Positions 42,671 through 55,712 of a stretch of 64,000 nucleotides of DNA are shown here, piece by piece. This DNA comes from Chamaelirium japonicum (taxonomy: Eukaryota; Streptophyta; Magnoliopsida; Liliales; Melanthiaceae), in contig OX393551.1 of assembly GCA_947650365.1 (NCBI GenBank), positions 89,378,697-89,442,696 on the forward strand. The letters are read 5' to 3'. Every line of letters starts with the position of its first letter. Position 1 is the stretch's first letter. Position numbers and translations under genes: made by a program. The notes under the pieces were generated by a model. The model worked only from the letters and a program-made list of their open reading frames with translations. It was not told where the DNA came from and did no database searches.

Positions 42671-45029
42671 TGTTGAGCGTCCATTTTGTGCGAATTATCT
42701 CTTCTTTATCATGCATATAGCATCACTTTGCTATGTAAAACTTTCATACTACACGTAAACTGCATGAGTTTCTTTGCACCGTAATATAGTAGACTCTCAT
42801 ACGAACCCAACGGCATATTGGTTCGCTCTCATACATTGCATGCATGAAAGATACAGAGCCCGATAGCCCAAATTATCCTTTTATCGATAATCGTATTGGA
42901 ACCTGATGAGCGTAATTTCATGTGTGTTTTCAGGAAATTTGTCCGGATCTCGACACACACGACTATAGTGATGCAAGACTACAGAGTCAAGATCATCTCA
43001 ATTGGCTTTGGAACAGACGGAGGTCATGCATGTATGGATGACAAAAGAATCGACGAACAATAGATGAGCAAACGACGAGACGGAGAAAAAATGCTTCTAA
43101 CGTCGTTTGAATGGACCATCAAGGACTACAAACATGCAAGTCAAATAACGTGGGTTGACGGGCTCAGATGGTTCGAATGGTGCACCCCACATGACCACCT
43201 TTATCTTCCTGCCACCTTTTCTCTCTTTTATATTATCTTCTTTTGTTTTCCATTCTTTCCGATCAAAACCGGATGGCAATAAAAACCCCATCTCACCCAA
43301 CCTCGTAGCTATGGAGCATCGCGTGCGACTCGCTCTCGGACCCAAGCATACCCAACTCTATCAATCAACATTCACGAACCCATCGCGCTTGAATCCCATC
43401 TTAGTTCCATGATTAATCATAACCGTCAGTTCTCACCTGATCGCGAGCCCCGCCTAGCACTTCATTGCACCCAACAACCCATGCATATCTATCTCTGATC
43501 CAATCACAACCGTCCAATACCCATGCACCCAATAATCATCTCCTCTATCATGCATGCAAGTGCCACCTCACCTTCAATTCTGAAACCCATGAGAAACCCA
43601 TGCATGTCAACCTTCTCTCTCCCGTCTATCTCTTTTCTTCTTATTTCCCATCCGAAGTCTGAATCACAGCCGGCCCTTTTGATTCTCTTTCTAAACCCGA
43701 TCGCACAACTCTCTCTCTCGGACTTCTCTCTCAGCCCAATCACAGCCATCCATGCATCTCTCCCTTTAAAACCGGAACACAGCAGCCCGAGCCCCCCATT
43801 TTTGATCGTCTCTCTCTATATCCTTCCATAACAGACACCGAACTTCTCTCTCTCTAAAACCCATATCACAGCCGTTCCCTATTTTCTCTCATTAAAACCG
43901 GCCCGATCGCACCCCATGCGAATCTCTCTCTTTCCATCCCTTTTCTCTTCCCGTAATAGCCATCCGATCTCTATCCTGGGCTCTACCTTGTTCGACCAGA
44001 TGAGAGCCATCCGAGAGCCCAACCAAACTTATCTCTCTCTTGCCCGGCCTCTCTCTTATCTTCTCTCTATATAAGAGCCATCTTCTACGAACCTAAAGGG
44101 GCCATATACCATCTCCGAATCCGCTACCATCTAACACCTAGTTCCACCAAAAATCCATCTCTCGTCCACCACCATTCATCCTCTTCTCTAATCACGCCAA
44201 GCACCATTCACCATTAGCCGAGACCATCACCATCGAGCCTCGTCCTCGCCATCGTCAAAGCCACACCATCATCGAGCCGGAGAAGCAAAGAAGCAAAGAC
44301 GGGAAAGAAGCCAAGAAGATTGCCATCATCTGGTTCCTCTGTTCTTTTTGTTATTTGTTTATTATAAAACAAACAATGATATCGTATGAGATGATGTGTA
44401 GCTAAATTCCATAGCTTGGGCTAAAGGGGACTACTAGTGTTCTATGATGTTTTGGGGTTGATTATTAACTGTGTTTCAATATTTTAAAATAGAATATTCC
44501 GCTAACGCATGTTGATAAATTCTCTAGATTTTCCATGCATTAGATATGGTGAATGCTTATCGTAGATTCATTATAATCATATGATGGTTAATGCTAAGAA
44601 TCAATGTTACATGCAATAGTTGCCTAATGCTTATCTTTTTATAAATATTCTATCTATGTTTACACCATGCTTGTTTTCATTGCTAAATCATCCGATTAGA
44701 ATCTATCCTTATGACGATCTAATTGAGTACAATATAATAATCAACCTTAAGTTATCATAGGATGCTAGGATGAACCCTGAAGCCTAAGTTTTCCCCTAAT
44801 CCAAGTACTTTTCTATAATTAAATTGATTGAGTCTTTATTATATAGTTTTTGTTAATTCAATTGATTAGCTAATCTAATCAAACTTTCAACCATTGTTAG
44901 CTAGATTAGGTTTCAATCAACTTTAGATTTATTAAGTTTTCTAGCAAAGTCCCTGTGGGATCGACCTCGCTCCACTGCACTACAATCCACGATTCGTGCA
45001 CTTGCGAGTACAATTAAAATATCACAACA
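42671..45029 (+). mobile_element. Solo LTR, gypsy (Athila/Tat-like), 2359 bp, with 5-bp target duplication
   Basis: It starts TGTTGAGCGTCC and ends ATATCACAACA, flanked by ACGCA on both sides (42666-42670 and 45030-45034). The 197-bp array confirms the length exactly. The 3' part, GTCCCTGTGGGATCGACCTC...CGATTCGTGCACTTGCGAG, is the sort of sequence seen at the ends of Athila-type LTRs. A TATA-like CTCTATATAAGAGCC occurs at about 44065-44079. No internal domain remains. Confidence 0.88.
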
Positions 45030-45827
45030 ACGCACATGCTCCCGAGTTCCATAAGAACTCATGCAGCCGTGCCTTGCAATAGTTAGTCCGGTTCTCATTG
45101 TAACTCGGCCGGCTAACCTGCAACGGTACAAAGCTATGTGCCTTAGACATAGGCTTGACCGAAACGGCTTTAAGCCTAAGTCAACCGATTCAGGGGCACT
45201 ATGTTGAGTACTCAGAATCTATGGCGGTGTAAATACTCCCGAGTCCCATAAAAACTCATGCAACCGTGCCTCACCACAGTTAGTCTGGTTTGCGTTGTGA
45301 CACGGGCGACTAACCTACAATGGTACAAAGCTATGTGCCTTAGGCATAGGTTTGACCGAAATGGTTCTAAGTCTAAGTCAACTGATACACGGGCACTATG
45401 CCGAGTACTCTAAATCTTTGGTGCTGCACATGCTCCCGAGTCCCATAAGAACTCCTGCAACCGTGCCTCGCCACAGTTAGTCCGGTTCACATTGCGACAC
45501 GGCCGATTAACTTGCAATGGTACAAAGCTATGTGCCTTAGACGTAGGTTCGACCGAAACGACTCTAAGCCTAAGTCAACCGATATACGGGCATTATGCCA
45601 AGTACTTCTAATCTTTGGCGGCGCACATGCTCCAAAGTTATATAAGAACTCATGCAATAGTGCCTCACCATAGTTAATTCGATTCGGGTTGTGGCACGAC
45701 CGGCTAACCTGCAACGGTACAAAGCTACATGCCTTAGACGTAGAATCGACCGAAACAACTTTAAGCCTAAGTGAACCGATATACGGGTACTACACTGAGT
45801 ACTCCGAATCTTTTGTGGCGCACATAT

Positions 45828-48156
45828 TGTTAGAATTGGTGAGGTCTACAGCTCGTAAAACCTATAGTTTAGCTATGTATGGTTGATAGTATAAGATTGT
45901 ATCCTGGTACGTACCTTAGTATGTGTTCTGACCATAGAACAGAGAGCCATGGCTACATGGAAATCCTCTTGAGTAGGAGACTCAAGGGACTGGTCCTATG
46001 TAACGTAAACGTTCGTAGCTCTGATTAGGGTTGGTCGCCCTATCATGATAAGCTGTTGGGATGACAGAGCGTGGGTGTCTCCACCACGGTCATTACCAGG
46101 CACAGTGTCTGTGGCCGAACGAAACCAATATTGTGCACAGATCGGTGAGCAGACACCGGTGCTCTAAACCGTGTTTCTGCTTAGGGTAAAACGGTCCTAA
46201 ACCCTGAGGAACCATGTCTGGTGGACTAACCAGTTGTGTGGTGCTTTGGGGCACCAATGTGTGAGGATCCGGATGCAGTGATCCAAAACCACGGTGTACT
46301 GGGTTACCCAGCTGGCGTTGCATCAGCGTGTCACTCCTGCAGGCTATCCACAAACCCTAACGGGAGGTGCGTTCCTTGGTCTTATCTACATCGTATTAAA
46401 TCCTGGCCAGGTGGTCATCAGTTGGACTGGTGACGGATCCGGTTGCTCAGAAGAGTAATCGGAGGTACGATGTATATGGTCAACCTGGAAGGAACCGAGT
46501 CATATGAGCACTCGAGTCTGACGGTATTTTCCACCGCACGAGTTGCATCATGGCACCAGATGGAGGGATAGCGAGTTTACCATACTAAGCGAAGAGCAGG
46601 GGTATAAGGGAGAACATAGTAAGTCCAGGGGAATTGGAGTGCAGCCTGTGTCGTACTCTAGGTGGCCATGCAGGTTAACTCGGACTCAGAGGATCGATGG
46701 TACACTCGGGTAGCGTGTCGATCGAGTCTAAGTTAGAAGCCATGAATCCTGGTCCCTGAAGGTTCCACCTTATCGATATTATGTACGATCCTTGTACCAT
46801 CTCCTCGAAACACAGGACACAGTAAGAGAAAGCGAGTAGTCCAAGCCTACACTCTGTGAGTGCTTCGCACTAGGGCACGGTAGATGCGTAGCTACGTGTG
46901 GGCACTAAGGGGCCCTATGTTAGTTTAGAGACATATGTAGCAATTCCTTGTCATAAGTGGACTTTGCCACATGGGTGCGATGCACCGGGACATGTTGCGA
47001 GTTGACTAGTTGACTTCACTAGGGGCACCCTACGGGAACCTCAAATAATAGTGAAATTACTGGTGCACTTCACTTATGTGTGCCTTACAAAGTCTCATAC
47101 TCGAGGAACGGCCAACTAGTGACATATGGGCGTTTTGGTCATACCATGCGCCACTATGCAATAGGGGGACTGGCCCTAAGTATTGGGAGACTGGTCAAGG
47201 CCGGCCCCATTAGTTTCAGGAGATTGTTGCCTCCTATGAAAGGGGTCGGTCATGAGGCACAGAAAATGGGCTAGTTTTGACCATTTTCAAAACCAAGAAA
47301 AAGATAGAGATAAATGAGAGATATATAGGCAGAGGTTTGAATTAGTTGAACGTTATCCGTACTAGCCTTATCCGTAAGGATAGGGCAGCCCTATATATGA
47401 GTAATGGGGGAGAGGGGGGTCGGTGATGACAAGCCCTAGGGGGCCGGCCATGCCATGGGGAAACCCTAGCCACCCCCTCTCCTCTCCTCTTCTCCTCTCC
47501 TGTTCTCTTCTCTCGTCTCTCTCTCCCTCGCTTGTGCCATTGGAAGGGGACTCGTCTTCCACGCGTAGGGTTTTATAGAAGGAGAAGGCTCGTCGGATAG
47601 AGGCACTCAGAGATCCATCAGTGAGGTGCCGTGCATCGTGTGAGATCGAGTGAACTAGAAGGCATGTCTCGCAACCTTTTGCTGTCCAGAATCTGCACAA
47701 AAAATCAGCATTGTTTCTATGATTCTGGGAGCTACAGAAGTCCAAATGAGGTGAAACTTATTGTAAAAGTTGCTTCTTGAAGTTGTCTACCTATAGACCA
47801 AATTTTATCCCAATTCGAGTTCGAAGCAGAAATGTATGACCGTCGCACCGAATCTATGTCAAGCAGATCCGAGTCTGTCTCCATCGACAAAGAAGAAACT
47901 TGTCGCAGTGAAAAAATCCGCACGCAGGTATGATCTCTAACTTATGGATCTAACATAGATAGAACATGAATGCATGCTAGATTGTTCTTTCGCGTTAGAT
48001 CGATGTTAGGGGTTCACATAGTTGCCATGCTAGATTCATACACGCACGTGTAGATCATTTCGATGAAAATTTTGATATGTAACGCACACCGCTCATGGTC
48101 TTCGGACCTACCTCTTGCTTCCGCTGCGGGCCTCTACCATGGATTTATTTCCAATA
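45828..48156 (+). mobile_element. 5' LTR of copia element E (L4), 2329 bp
   Basis: It starts TGTTAGAATTGGTGAGG and ends TTATTTCCAATA (CA to TA). The TATA-like CCCTATATATGAG is at about 47390-47402, followed by a CT-rich leader. It is unusually long for a copia LTR. Short frames on both strands recur in all related LTRs but have no recognised product. Confidence 0.9.
47392..47399 (+). promoter_or_regulatory. TATA box of 5' LTR E
   Basis: CTATATAT within GCAGCCCTATATATGAG, repeated in the 3' LTR at about 54957-54965 and, in inverted form, in F near 57327-57335. Confidence 0.65.
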
Positions 48157-48158
48157 AT

Positions 48159-48170
48159 TGGTATCAGAGC
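48159..48170 (+). other. Primer-binding site of element E
   Basis: TGGTATCAGAGC, the standard plant copia site complementary to the 3' end of initiator methionine tRNA, two bases after the LTR. Confidence 0.93.
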
Positions 48171-49980
48171 ACGCTAGTGGTGTGCATTTTATGTTTTTCA
48201 TGAAACCGTCATGTTCACGCATGAATAGTATGTGCCGCCATCGGGGTTCTTCGAGTAGATCATGCATAGTATATATTGTATGTTCTATGAATCGTTCTTG
48301 CAGGGCGCCGCTTCTAAATTTAATCTAGATATGTGTTTGTTTGCTACCAGGGGTCGGACCCCGTGTTAGCGAATATGTCTGGATATGTTTTCTTCTGTGT
48401 GTGGATAGGTTTCAGAGCCATAGTTGGGCAAGTGGTGGAGGTTGATCACCCTTGATTCCCAGGCTTGTTATTAGGTTTGTTTTTTTTTTTCGTTCTAGGA
48501 AATTATGTACGAGCGAGTACTTGCTCTAAGCGTACTAGAGCCCTTTTGGTTACAGATTGAAGAGGAGGACTTGCCGTGGAGATCCACCACTAGAAGGACG
48601 AGCGAAACCTTGGAGGACGTTGGCGATCCGACGAAGCGTACACGATGACGGCAAAGGGCAGAAAGCATCAGGAGATCGTATACAGAGGTTTGCACCGGAT
48701 CGAGTATCCTTGCGAAAGAGACAGAGAGCCTACGCTGAACCAGTCAGGTTCAGGGGTCGGACCCTGAACTTGATTCAGTTGTGTGGTTATTTCTTTCTAC
48801 TGTTCTTTATATTTCTGTAGAGAACACCGATGCGATAATTTGATTATCTGTATTAGAGGGATGCCATTTCCCCTCGGGTCCTAGCGACCTTATTAGGATA
48901 GGATTCCACTAGTGACGCCTATTATTTAATTGACCCTTGATGATAGCAAGAATTCCTCATATTTGGTTATGCCACCATTAGGTCAATACTTGATTAGTCA
49001 GGTGTGTCTATTTGGCCAGCATCGAAACCTAGAATGAGTTAGAATTCTACTATGACATCATTCGTCAAATTTATAAGCGAGGCACCATGGTAGTGAAAGA
49101 CCTTTCCTGTCAGTTTGACCTTAGGCTAGGCTCCAGAGTATTAGCGTGATAGCTAGGTTTGCGAAGCATCGATGTTCTTGGGATATGTAATGTGACCCTT
49201 GAGTGGAGAAATCCACTTGAGGCAGGGACTATGATATTTCGAGATTGATTAAGGCTAGGCGAAAGGCTTGAAACACTAGTGGGAGCACGGTATGACCAGT
49301 TTCTAGTGTATAGGTTATCGTGACCTTAGTGTATACTCATACTTGCATAAAATAACCCTTAAATTCAATAAGGGATGCAAGAAAGGAGTTTTAGAGATCC
49401 CCTGGCATCCACGGCCAATCACTTTATGCTCGGGTGGGAGGGCATAACTCAACAACCCCCTCGGGTGAGAGTTGTGTTTTTTCATTCCAAGCAACTTAGT
49501 GATCTCCCTCGGGATATGGTGATTACAGTGCCAAGGGTTCTAGGGCTTTACTCACCCTCTTGGGGGCCGTTTGAACTCCCGTTCCGTAATTGCCTAGGCT
49601 CGTGGATAAGCATCCGAAGTACATGTGAGGTATTCGTAGCGAAGACAATGGTGATCACGTGGTACTGGCCAAAAGATAACCATGGTTCATCAAAGCCTTT
49701 AGTTGACAGATTTGGATAGGGTCAAGGGAAAGACCCGTGTAAGCGAAAGACCTGCATACTGCCCCCTCGGACAGGTGCAGCCGATTCCGAGATCTTACAT
49801 ACATGGTTAAATTAATCCATAGAGGTGTCTTCGCTGTGAGGGTAGCGCTGACATTTGGATATAATTAGCTTATTTTAAAAATCTATAAAATAAGTTTTCC
49901 TGCATTCATTTTCATTCAACCATATAGTTTTCCTATCCACTATCCCATAAGAGAACCAGTTATCGGGTCTATAACTACGA
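48171..49980 (+). other. Long leader of element E with conserved short frames
   Basis: About 1.8 kb separates primer site and gag, longer than usual in copia elements. Two frames are shared with element F in the same relative place: 48557-48820 (MKRRTCRGDPPLEGRAK...RGRTLNLIQLC) and 49375 onward (MQERSFRDPLASTANHF). A second frame over the first region is also shared. I recognise no domain. The sequence may be an untranslated leader, an extra ORF or an older insertion present before E and F separated. GTCGGACCC direct repeats occur near 48354 and 48755. Confidence 0.5.
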
Positions 49981-50720
49981 AGAGTGGAAGCGCTATCTTT
50001 AGCTTATGCTTAGGGTAGTAAACGTACATTGGCTAGCAATCTAAATATCCCTGTACTAGACCTAACGGGTCCAGATGTCACTAGGGCACTAACTAGGGCA
50101 TATAACGAATAGCGAGATTATGAGGAGATATACAAGTTCTGTGTGATAGCAGACTTGCGGACAACTCTTTAGAAGCAAGTCAGAGATATGCCGGGTCTTC
50201 TCAAATAAAGTTTTACTTGCATAAGATGTCAAGAAGGTGAAGTCGGTAGACTCATTGCTTTTCCACCAAGATACTTGTTGGTACCGAGATGTCTGAGGGC
50301 ATACTTGTTCGGGAACACATACTTGAGTTCCAGATCGAACTAGATTCAAAAGACATGGTGCTAGATGACGAGGTGGTGGAAGACGTCTGTCTTGCATCCT
50401 TGTTTGGAACCTTTGAAGGCATTGTTAGAGACTTTAGATTTAACAAGCTAGAGATGACAAATGTAGAACTTCTAAGGAGATTTCCAAGAGACAAAGGATG
50501 AGATCTAGATTAAAGGCAATATCTTTAGTGCTTAACCTAGGTCTTCTTTAGAAGAACCTAAAGGAGTAACTTATCAGAGATTGAGAACTACTATTCTAGT
50601 ACAGAAACTGGTGTGGACTCCTAAGTCTAGTGACGCCAAGGACGGAAGTGTTTCCTCTGTGGCAAGAATAGGGGGTATTTTAAGATTGAGTATAGTCTCA
50701 TGGTGTTAAGGGTAGAGTCG
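49981..50720 (+). pseudogene. Copia gag of element E, degenerate
   Basis: The best preserved stretch, open 50289-50501, reads MSEGILVREHILEFQIELD...NKLEMTNVELLRRF, the C-terminal capsid part of plant copia gag (MxEGxxVxxHxLxM... NKLExxxxELLxxL). A zinc-knuckle remnant CFLCGKNRGYFKIE at about 50647-50690 keeps CxxC but has lost the H and last C. Frames before it carry stops. Confidence 0.75.
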
Positions 50721-53410
50721 CTATCTAGTTGTAGTTCTTCTTCTTCTTGGAATGTAGACTTCGGGTCTACAGAGATTCAAGGAAAGCAGAAAGCTATTTT
50801 ATAGTGAAGTGATCCTAACATAGGTACTGATGCTATAAGCCGCTGTGGATGCTGTCAAATATGTTATCTTAGTATTTACGAAATAAGGATTTTGAACTTT
50901 AGAGATTTCATTCTGTTTTCTCCTTGGTAAATAAAGTTTTTAGTTTTAGACAGCACCGTAGGTGTGTATTTTAAACTAAATAGATAGCTTCAATACTAGA
51001 GGAATAGATCAGAATAATCTCTTTGTATTTAATCTTAATTCGGAAATAGATTTCATGACAGCTGCAGCGTCTAATTTAAATTCATCTAAATCCTTCAAAG
51101 AAGCTATCCCATTTGTGACCCCTTTGATTTAGATATTTTGCCTCAGATAAATTCAGAGGTAATAGAAGGCTGAGTTTCTGTTCATAGATTCATTGGAGAT
51201 CCTTCTAATCTATGAGTGTTATCTGAAAGGCAGAATAACTAAAATGGCCACTAAGGTATTGGTGTTAGTTATTTTTGACGTCTATGGTTCCAAGAGCATC
51301 CAAACGATAGGAGTCAGTTCGATTTAATCGAAGGAACAAAAATCTATCGGATGGGTTCCATAGGATTCTGAAGGAGCATGGGATTATCTCCCAATTAAAT
51401 GCTCTAAGGATGACACGTCAGAATAAAGTCTCTGAGAGAAGGAATCGGATCCTGTTTGACATGGTCCGAAGAAAGATAAATATTGCCAAATGTATTACCC
51501 ACCTTCTGGTGGGGTTGTACCTTAAAACAATAGTTTATATCTGAAACTATCTCTCATCTGGATCAGTGCCTCAGACCTATAAGAGAGCTATGGTCTAAGC
51601 GAAAGCTGACACTATAGTGTCTCAAAATATAGGGTTGTCTTGCACTTGTGCAAAAGGACAAGAGGGATGAGATGGAGATGTAGTTCCAGGTATATCTGTT
51701 TATAGGTTACCCTAGGGAGGCATAAGGTGGACTATTTTATGATCTTGAGGTTTGGAAGGGAATCGTTTCTACGAACACTATCTACCTAGACCAAGATTAT
51801 ATTATAGACTATAAGTTTATCAGTAATGTAGTTCTAGGTGAACTACTGGGTACTAGTAGAGAGTGCGCATATCAAAACGTAGTGGGAGTAGATGATACAG
51901 AAACTAGTATACCAGATACTGTAGAAATGATTCACTTTTGTACCACCACCACCTCGTCGTTATGGGACCATCAGAGCTCCTGAAAGATACTATGGAAAAA
52001 CTTCGATAGTTAATCCAGAGTTTCAGGAGGATGATCTCTAGAGCTACGAAGAAGTAGTGGGAGCTTCCGACAGCTCTGACTGACAAAAAAAAAACCATGG
52101 AGGCAAACTTGCATCAATGTCTCTTGGAACAGTCTTGACACTTATAGCACTGTCACCCTTCGGTATGAAGGACGTGTATAAGAAGAGTACCCGGTTAAGA
52201 CTTAAGTAGCTAGATTAGTTACCAAAGAAGAAGGGATTGACTATGTCAAAACCATCTCATTGGTAGCTATGCCTAAGTCTATAACAGATCCTCTTAATCC
52301 ATCGCAGCCCATTATAGTTGGGAGATCTGGTTGATGGATGTCAAGACAGTTATTCCCTAACGGGAATTTGAAAAGGACATATGGATGATACAACCCCAGG
52401 GTTTGTGTCAGTAGGTCAGGAAGATATGGAATGCAAGTTGCAACGGTCCATTTATGGACTAATGCAAGTATCCATATTGGAATATCTATTTTGATCAAGG
52501 GAATCCGCTTACACGGATTTGATCAGAATGATGATAAACCAAGTGGATACAAGAAAGGTAAAAGAGCTACAAGGGTGTACATAGTACTTTACGTTAACGA
52601 TTTCCTACTGATTGAAAATGATGTAAGAATATTATTTACGGTAAAGGTTTGTAGTCATCACAATTCGATATGAAATACCCTAGTGAGACAAGTTATGCTC
52701 TGAGAATCAAGGTAACTCGAGATAACCAGAGCAAGGTTCTCTTACTGTCACAGGCTACGCATGAAGATAAGATTCTAGCCAGATTCGGTTTACAAGACTA
52801 GATATCTATTGCTCAGCAGGATTCATGGGTCGATTTCAGTCAAACCCGGGTCCAGATCACTGGACTAAAGTGAAGGGTATACTCAGAAGTCCTTATCCAG
52901 TGAGAATTGTGAGTTAGCTTGTACTTCACAGGTCCTGATATCGATTAGACACACAGGATCTGACTTTGATATCAGATGTGCGTTCCAGAGAATCGATTTT
53001 AGGAATTGTTTTTATCTTGGGATTAGAAGCGGTAGTTGGTAGAGTGTAAAAGAAGTGCATCACAGACTCCACCACAAAGACTGAGCACGTTCTTGCGTAC
53101 GAGGTAGTCTACCAGGTGGTATAGCTCAGAAAGTTCTTAGAGAACTTGGGATGCGTACCAGAGGCTCAGTTATCTGTTGTTGCAATAGAAGAACGATAAA
53201 CAAGGTCCAAGGAGACTAGGCACCACAATAAGGGAAAGCCCATCAAGTACAAACTCTACTTGATCTGACAGTTATAGGAGGAAATACAAGTAGCGGTACT
53301 GAGGTGGAATCTATAGATAATATTGCCAATTCCTTTAGGGAATTCTTGCAAAGGCTTTTGGGCAGCATGTAGAAGCTACAGAGCTCACACCGTTGTTCCT
53401 CGTTAGACCT
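50721..53410 (+). pseudogene. Copia pol of element E (integrase, RT, RNase H), degenerate
   Basis: Pieces in changing frames are: integrase words LKEHGIISQL and ERRNRILFDMVR (51372-51465); the post-integrase block GLFYDLEV...TNTIYLDQDYIIDYKFIS (51730-51825); RT words YVKTISLVAMPKSI (52235-52275) and FDQNDDKPSGYKKGK with VLYVNDFLLIENDV (52515-52625), where copia elements normally have YVDD; and RNase H words ITDSTTKTEH and VYQVV*LRKFL (53060-53135). Order IN-RT-RNase H is diagnostic of Ty1-copia. No enzyme could be made. Confidence 0.85.
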
Positions 53411-53419
53411 AGTGAGAGA
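53411..53419 (+). other. Polypurine tract of element E
   Basis: AGTGAGAGA directly before the 3' LTR. The same site in F reads AGTGGGAGA, the usual plant copia form. Confidence 0.75.
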
Positions 53420-53420
53420 T

Positions 53421-55712
53421 TATTAGAATTGGTGAGGTTTACAGCTCGTAAAACCTATAGTTTAGCTATGTATGGTTGATAGTATAAGATTGCATCCTGG
53501 TACGTACCTTAGTATGTATTCTGACCACATAATAGAGAGCCATGGCTACATGGTAATCATCTTGAGTGGGAGACTCAAGGGACTGGTCCCATGTAACCTA
53601 AATACGTTCGCAGCTCTGATTAGGGTTGGTCGCCCTATCAGGATAAGCTGTTGGGATGATAGAGCGTGTGTGTCTCCACCACGATCTTTACCAGGCACAA
53701 TATCTGTGGCCGAACGAAACCAACATGGTGCACAGATCGGTGAGCAGACACCGGTGCTCTAAACCGTGTTTCTGCTTAGGGTAAAACGGTCCTAAACCCT
53801 GAGGAACCATGTCTGGTGGACTAACTAGTTGTATGGTGCTTTGGCGCACCAATGTGTGAAGATCCGGATACAGTGATCCAAAACCACGATGTACTAGGTT
53901 ACCCGGCTGGCGTTGCATCAGCGTGTCACTCCTGCAGGCTATCCATACCCCTAACGGGAGGTGCGTTCCTTGGTCTGATCTACATCGTATTAAATCCTGG
54001 CCAGGTGGTCATCAGTTGGACTAGTGATGGATCTGGTTGCTCGTAAGAGTATGTGGTCAACTTGGAAGGAACCGAGTCATATGAGCACTCGAGTCTGATG
54101 GTATTCTCCACTGCTCGAGTTGCATCATGGCACCAGATGAAGGGACAACGAGTTGCATCATGGCACCAGATGAAGGAACATAGTAAGTCCGGGGGAATTG
54201 GAGTGCAGCCTACGTCACACTATGGGTGGCCACGTAGGTTAACTAGGACTCAGAGGATCGATGGTACACTCGGGTAGTGTGTCGATCGAGTCTAAGTTGG
54301 AAGCCATGAACCCTGGTCCCTGAATGTTCCACCTTATCGACATTATGTACAATCCTTGTACTATCTCCTCGAAACACAGGACTCAGTAAGAGGAAGCGAG
54401 TAGTCCAAGCCTACGCTATATGAGTGCTTCGTACTAGTGCACGGTAAATGCGTAGCTACGTGTGTGCACTAAGGGGAATCCCTATGTTAGTGCAGAGACG
54501 CATGTAACAATTCCTTGTCATAAGTGGACTTTGTCACATGCGTGTGATGCACCGGGACATGTTGCGAGTTGACTAGTTGACTTCACTAGGGGCACCCTAC
54601 GGGAACCTCAGAGAATAGTGAAATCACTGGTGCACTTCACTTATGTGTGCCTTGCAAAGTCTCATACACGAGGAACAGCCAACTAGTGACATAAGGGCGT
54701 TTTGGTCATACCATACGCCACTATGCACTAGGGGGGCCGGCCCTAAGTGTTGGGAGACTGGTCAAGGCCGGCCCCATTGGTTTCAGGAGGTTGTTGCCTC
54801 CAATGAAGGGGTCGGTCATGAGGCACAGAAAATGGGCTGGTTTTGACCGTTTTCAAAACCAAGGAAAAGATAGAGATAAATGAGAGATATATAGGGAGAT
54901 GTTTGAATTAGTTGAACCTTATCCGTACTAGCCTTATCCATAAGGATAGGGCAGCCCTATATATGAGTAATGGGGGAGAGAGGGGTCGGTGATGACAAGC
55001 CCTAGGGGGCCGGCCATGCCATGGGGAAACCCTAGCCGCCCCCTCTCCTCTTTTCTCTTCTCCTCCCTCGTCTCTCATCACCCTCGCTTGCGCCATTGGA
55101 TGGTGACTCATCTTCCTCGCATAGGGTTTCGTAGAAGGAGAAGGCTTGTCGGATGGAGGCACTTAGAGATCCATCGACGAGGTACCGTGCATCGTGTGAG
55201 ATCGGGTGAACTAGAAGGCATCTCCCGCAGCCTTTTGCTGTTTAAAATCTGCATAGAAAATTAGTGTTGTTTCTTTTATTCCGGGAGCTACAGAAGTCCA
55301 AATGAGGTCAAACCTATTGTAAACGTTGTGTGTTGAAGTTGGCTACCTGCCGTCCAAATTTAAACCCAATCCAAATTCGGAGCAGAAAGTTATGGCTGTC
55401 ACACCGAAGCTATGTCAAGCAGATCCGAGCCCGTCTCCATCGACAAAGAAGAAACTTGTCGCGGTAAAAGAATCCGTACGCAGGTATAATCTCTAACATG
55501 TAGATCTAACATAGATAGAACATGTATGCATGCTAGATTGTTCTTTCGTATTAGATCGACGTTAGGGGTTCGCGTAGTTGCCAAACTAAATTTATACACG
55601 CACGTGTAGATCGTTTCAATGAAAATTTTGATATGTAACGCACACCGCTCACGGTCTTCGGACCTACACCTTGCTTTCGCCGCTAGCCTCTACCATGGAT
55701 TTATTTCCAACA
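53421..55712 (+). mobile_element. 3' LTR of copia element E (L5), 2292 bp
   Basis: It begins TATTAGAATTGGTGAGG (TG to TA) and ends TTATTTCCAACA. It matches the 5' LTR along its length, with scattered substitutions and a few short indels, for example around 54045 and 54150 where a short segment is duplicated or lost. TATA-like CCCTATATATGAG is at about 54955. Confidence 0.9.

Larger units (their letters stand above)
45828..55712 (+). mobile_element. Element E: Ty1-copia retrotransposon, 9885 bp, both LTRs present
   Basis: Two LTRs of about 2.3 kb enclose a primer site matching initiator Met tRNA, a long leader, gag, integrase, RT and RNase H in copia order, and a polypurine tract. It inserted in the 197-bp array of D. 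Length plus a 5-bp duplication restores the array spacing exactly. The duplication reads CATAT/CATAC with TG...CA ends, or ACATA on both sides if the ends are shifted by one base. Coding regions are full of stops. A related copy (F) lies in inverted orientation 858 bp downstream. Confidence 0.92.

Noticed and set aside
42901..42945. CTGATGAG followed by GAAA, hammerhead ribozyme-like
   Set aside because: No stem II or closing helices can be formed, and the context matches ordinary gypsy LTR sequence.
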